A stretch of 32,411 nt of DNA from IMG/VR virus record IMGVR_UViG_3300008448_000368, positions 1 to 32,411 of that record. One strand, given 5' to 3'. Under the pieces are notes generated by a model. That model was not told the DNA's origin and made no database searches. It was given only the letters and a program-made list of their open reading frames with translations. Position 1 is the first letter of the stretch, and every line of letters begins with the position of its first letter. Shown here one piece after another: positions 31,257 to 32,411 of the stretch. A program made the position numbers and the translations under genes. The stretch is from a virus.

Positions 31257-31564
31257 TGTGTCCTCTCCTCAATGTAATCGTCGACTGCCTCGATGCTGTC
31301 GAGGGTGAAGACCGCGCAGCCCAGGCTGCGCAGCTTGGCGTGCTCCCGCTCCTGATGCGGATCGGGCTTCTTGCCGGGGGCCTTCAGCTCGACGAAATGA
31401 ACCTTCGCGGCGATGAGCGGAACGCCGTACTGCTGGGGGCCTTGAGGCCAGATCACCAACCGATCCGGCGCGCCGCGGTGCCCCGGCCAGACCATCTTCC
31501 TGACCAGCGCCCCGGCGGCTGTCGCCTTCTTGCGCAGGTGCATCTCGACTGTGCTCTCACGCAT
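31253..31564 (-). CDS. VRR-NUC domain nuclease
   Basis: A 103-aa PD-(D/E)XK-type nuclease. MRESTVEMHLRKKATAAGALVRKMVWPGHRGAPDRLV carries an N-terminal acidic residue (E7) and the conserved D34 in GAPDRLV. HFVELKAPGKKPDPHQ carries E59-x-K61 and Q71, completing the site. VRR-NUC proteins act on branched or nicked DNA, and phage versions usually accompany an SNF2 helicase, as here. I use ATG 31564: it overlaps the HNH stop as TGATG, has GGAAG upstream and gives the usual MRES...E start. An ATG at 31579 would add MEAHL inside the HNH gene. Confidence 0.93.
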   Translation of the reverse strand: MRESTVEMHLRKKATAAGALVRKMVWPGHRGAPDRLVIWPQGPQQYGVPLIAAKVHFVELKAPGKKPDPHQEREHAKLRSLGCAVFTLDSIEAVDDYIEERTQ

Positions 31565-32094
31565 CAGATGTGCTTCCATGTTCGCCGGGTGCGGATGCCC
31601 CAGACGTGCGCAGGGTGGACGTTGTAAAGCGTGGCCACCGTGATGTGGTCGAGTTTTAGGGCGCGAATGTTACGCACGTCGTTCTCGGTCAGCTTCGCCA
31701 TGCCGTGGCGCGAACCTCTCGGTCTGACGTCGTTCACGATGCTATCTGCCGCATTGTCCTTGTGCGTTCCGTAGCAGAGATTGGCCAGTCGGTTATCGCC
31801 CTTCCGGTCGTTCAAGTGGCGCGCGACCTGCCCGTCAGGTTTTGGGCCGACGAAGGTAGCGAGCACCAGATCGTGGATCGTATGCTGCTGGCGTTTGCCT
31901 TCTCCCGCCAAGGTGACGACGTGGTAGCCGTTGCCCTTGACGGCTGGTTGGAGAATGCGCCCGCGCCGGATCGCCTCCCCGAGCCCGCCCTTCCCGGCAG
32001 CGACGTATCGGTCCTTCGAGCGCACTCGGCCACGGTCGCTGACCTCGTAATAGTCACCTTCCCAGCCTTCGATCTTGCGCCACTGTTCTCTCAT
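31564..32094 (-). CDS. NUMOD4/HNH homing endonuclease
   Basis: A 176-aa free-standing homing enzyme. It has an N-terminal NUMOD4 motif (QWRKIEGWEGDYYEVSDRGRVRS, about 4-26) and an HNH core (HTIHDLVLATFVGPKPDG and ARHLNDRKGDNRLANLCYGT, about 71-110) with the His/Asn set present. The C-terminal DNA-binding HTH-like segment (HGMAKLTENDVRNIRAL to VWGIRTRRTWKHI) probably sets the target. It starts as ATGA overlap with the polymerase stop and ends overlapping VRR-NUC. It has therefore been inserted between two replication genes with no net gap. Adjacent polymerase codons are unusual (see findings). Confidence 0.93.
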   Translation of the reverse strand: MREQWRKIEGWEGDYYEVSDRGRVRSKDRYVAAGKGGLGEAIRRGRILQPAVKGNGYHVVTLAGEGKRQQHTIHDLVLATFVGPKPDGQVARHLNDRKGDNRLANLCYGTHKDNAADSIVNDVRPRGSRHGMAKLTENDVRNIRALKLDHITVATLYNVHPAHVWGIRTRRTWKHI

Positions 32095-32411
32095 TTTTGG
32101 TATCTAGCGCCTTCCCAACCAGCCGCTGCCAGAGGCAGGCCTTGTGCCCACGGGGGGACCGTGGTCATTATTGAGGAGAGACGATCAACCGTAAACTGGT
32201 CACTGTCAATAGGCTCCGTGACCAGCTCGTCGTGACAAGTTAAAATAATAGGGAACCCGGCCGCCTCGGCCTCGGCCATGTTGTGCGCCAGCACGTCGCG
32301 AGCCCCGCCCTGCGTGGCGTTCTCGATCAGCTTGCCGCCGTAGGTGTGCAGCCGCTCCCATTTCCGGGTGTACTGGTTGACACCCATGTACGTCAGCTTG
32401 CCCTCCTCGAC
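32091..32411 (-). CDS. DNA polymerase I-type (family A), C-terminal part only
   Basis: The gene runs off the right end of the window; 106 C-terminal residues are visible. MGVNQYTRKWERLHTYGGKLIENATQGGARDVLAHNMAEAEAAGF is the family A segment before the palm, and the motif C region LTCHDELVTE has the catalytic HDE. The end GLPLAAAGWEGARYQK is typical of phage family A polymerases. It should replicate the phage genome with the downstream helicase and nuclease. From about 32255 to the stop the codons become markedly AT-richer (CCT ATT ATT TTA ACT TGT; also ATA, AGA, TCA), in contrast to the GC3-rich codons before. This suggests replacement of the 3' end together with the neighbouring homing gene. 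Confidence 0.95.
   Translation of the reverse strand, partial: VEEGKLTYMGVNQYTRKWERLHTYGGKLIENATQGGARDVLAHNMAEAEAAGFPIILTCHDELVTEPIDSDQFTVDRLSSIMTTVPPWAQGLPLAAAGWEGARYQK

Noticed and set aside
1-32411. Diversity-generating retroelement, suggested by the BPP-1-like head genes
   Set aside because: No reverse transcriptase, no template/variable repeat pair and no C-type lectin variable region were seen; the collar and fibre C-termini do not look like adenine-mutagenised repeats.
1-32411. tRNA genes, CRISPR arrays, integrase or attachment sites
   Set aside because: None was recognisable; the intergenic gaps are too short for tRNAs and no spaced direct repeats were seen. Lysogeny genes may lie outside the window.

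Overview
The window is a 32.4 kb piece of a high-G+C double-stranded DNA phage (or prophage) with podovirus-type gene content. The host is probably an alphaproteobacterium: G+C and GC3 are very high, and the minus-strand module encodes a GapR-family protein and a small GcrA-like helix-turn-helix protein, both typical of alphaproteobacterial cell-cycle biology. Capsid-region genes resemble the Bbp16, Bbp17 and Bbp19 proteins of Bordetella phage BPP-1. Portal, tail tubular and internal virion genes follow T7-like order.

Plus strand, 1-29178, virion and lysis: 3' part of the large terminase (1-816), two small genes, portal, a small conserved protein, a lectin-like/fibre protein with deviating codon use, an HTH plus metallophosphoesterase protein, Bbp19-like protein, scaffold, major capsid protein, Bbp16-like cement protein and a small protein. 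A strong terminator follows (8198-8233). Next come an endonuclease VII-like HNH gene, tail tubular proteins A and B, a gp13/GNAT-like protein, a gp14-like protein and an internal virion protein carrying a complete M23 peptidase domain. A giant 3176-residue ejection/polyvalent protein (14621-24151) fills nearly 30% of the window. Then come a beta-helix-like tail fibre/spike, a lysis cassette (small membrane protein, holin, M15 endolysin, nested i-/o-spanin pair) and a tail-collar-domain protein. Most neighbouring genes overlap by 1-8 nt (ATGA, GTGA, TGATG, TTGA), so translation is probably coupled.

A perfect 17-bp inverted repeat (29184-29230) separates this block from the convergent minus-strand replication module, 32411-29325. 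That module reads, in order of transcription, family A DNA polymerase (3' part only), NUMOD4/HNH homing endonuclease, VRR-NUC nuclease, GcrA-like HTH protein, SNF2-type helicase and GapR.

Points most worth a second look: a CGGTATGT-type motif just upstream of several gene-block starts (possible phage promoters); a 49-codon overlapping frame inside the giant gene that carries the high-GC3 signature while the host frame loses it; a sharp codon-use switch in the polymerase 3' end beside the homing endonuclease, consistent with a co-conversion tract; the multi-domain giant protein; and the GapR/GcrA pair. Coding density is so high that no stretch above about 150 bases lacks a gene. I saw no tRNA, CRISPR array, integrase, reverse transcriptase or insertion sequence.
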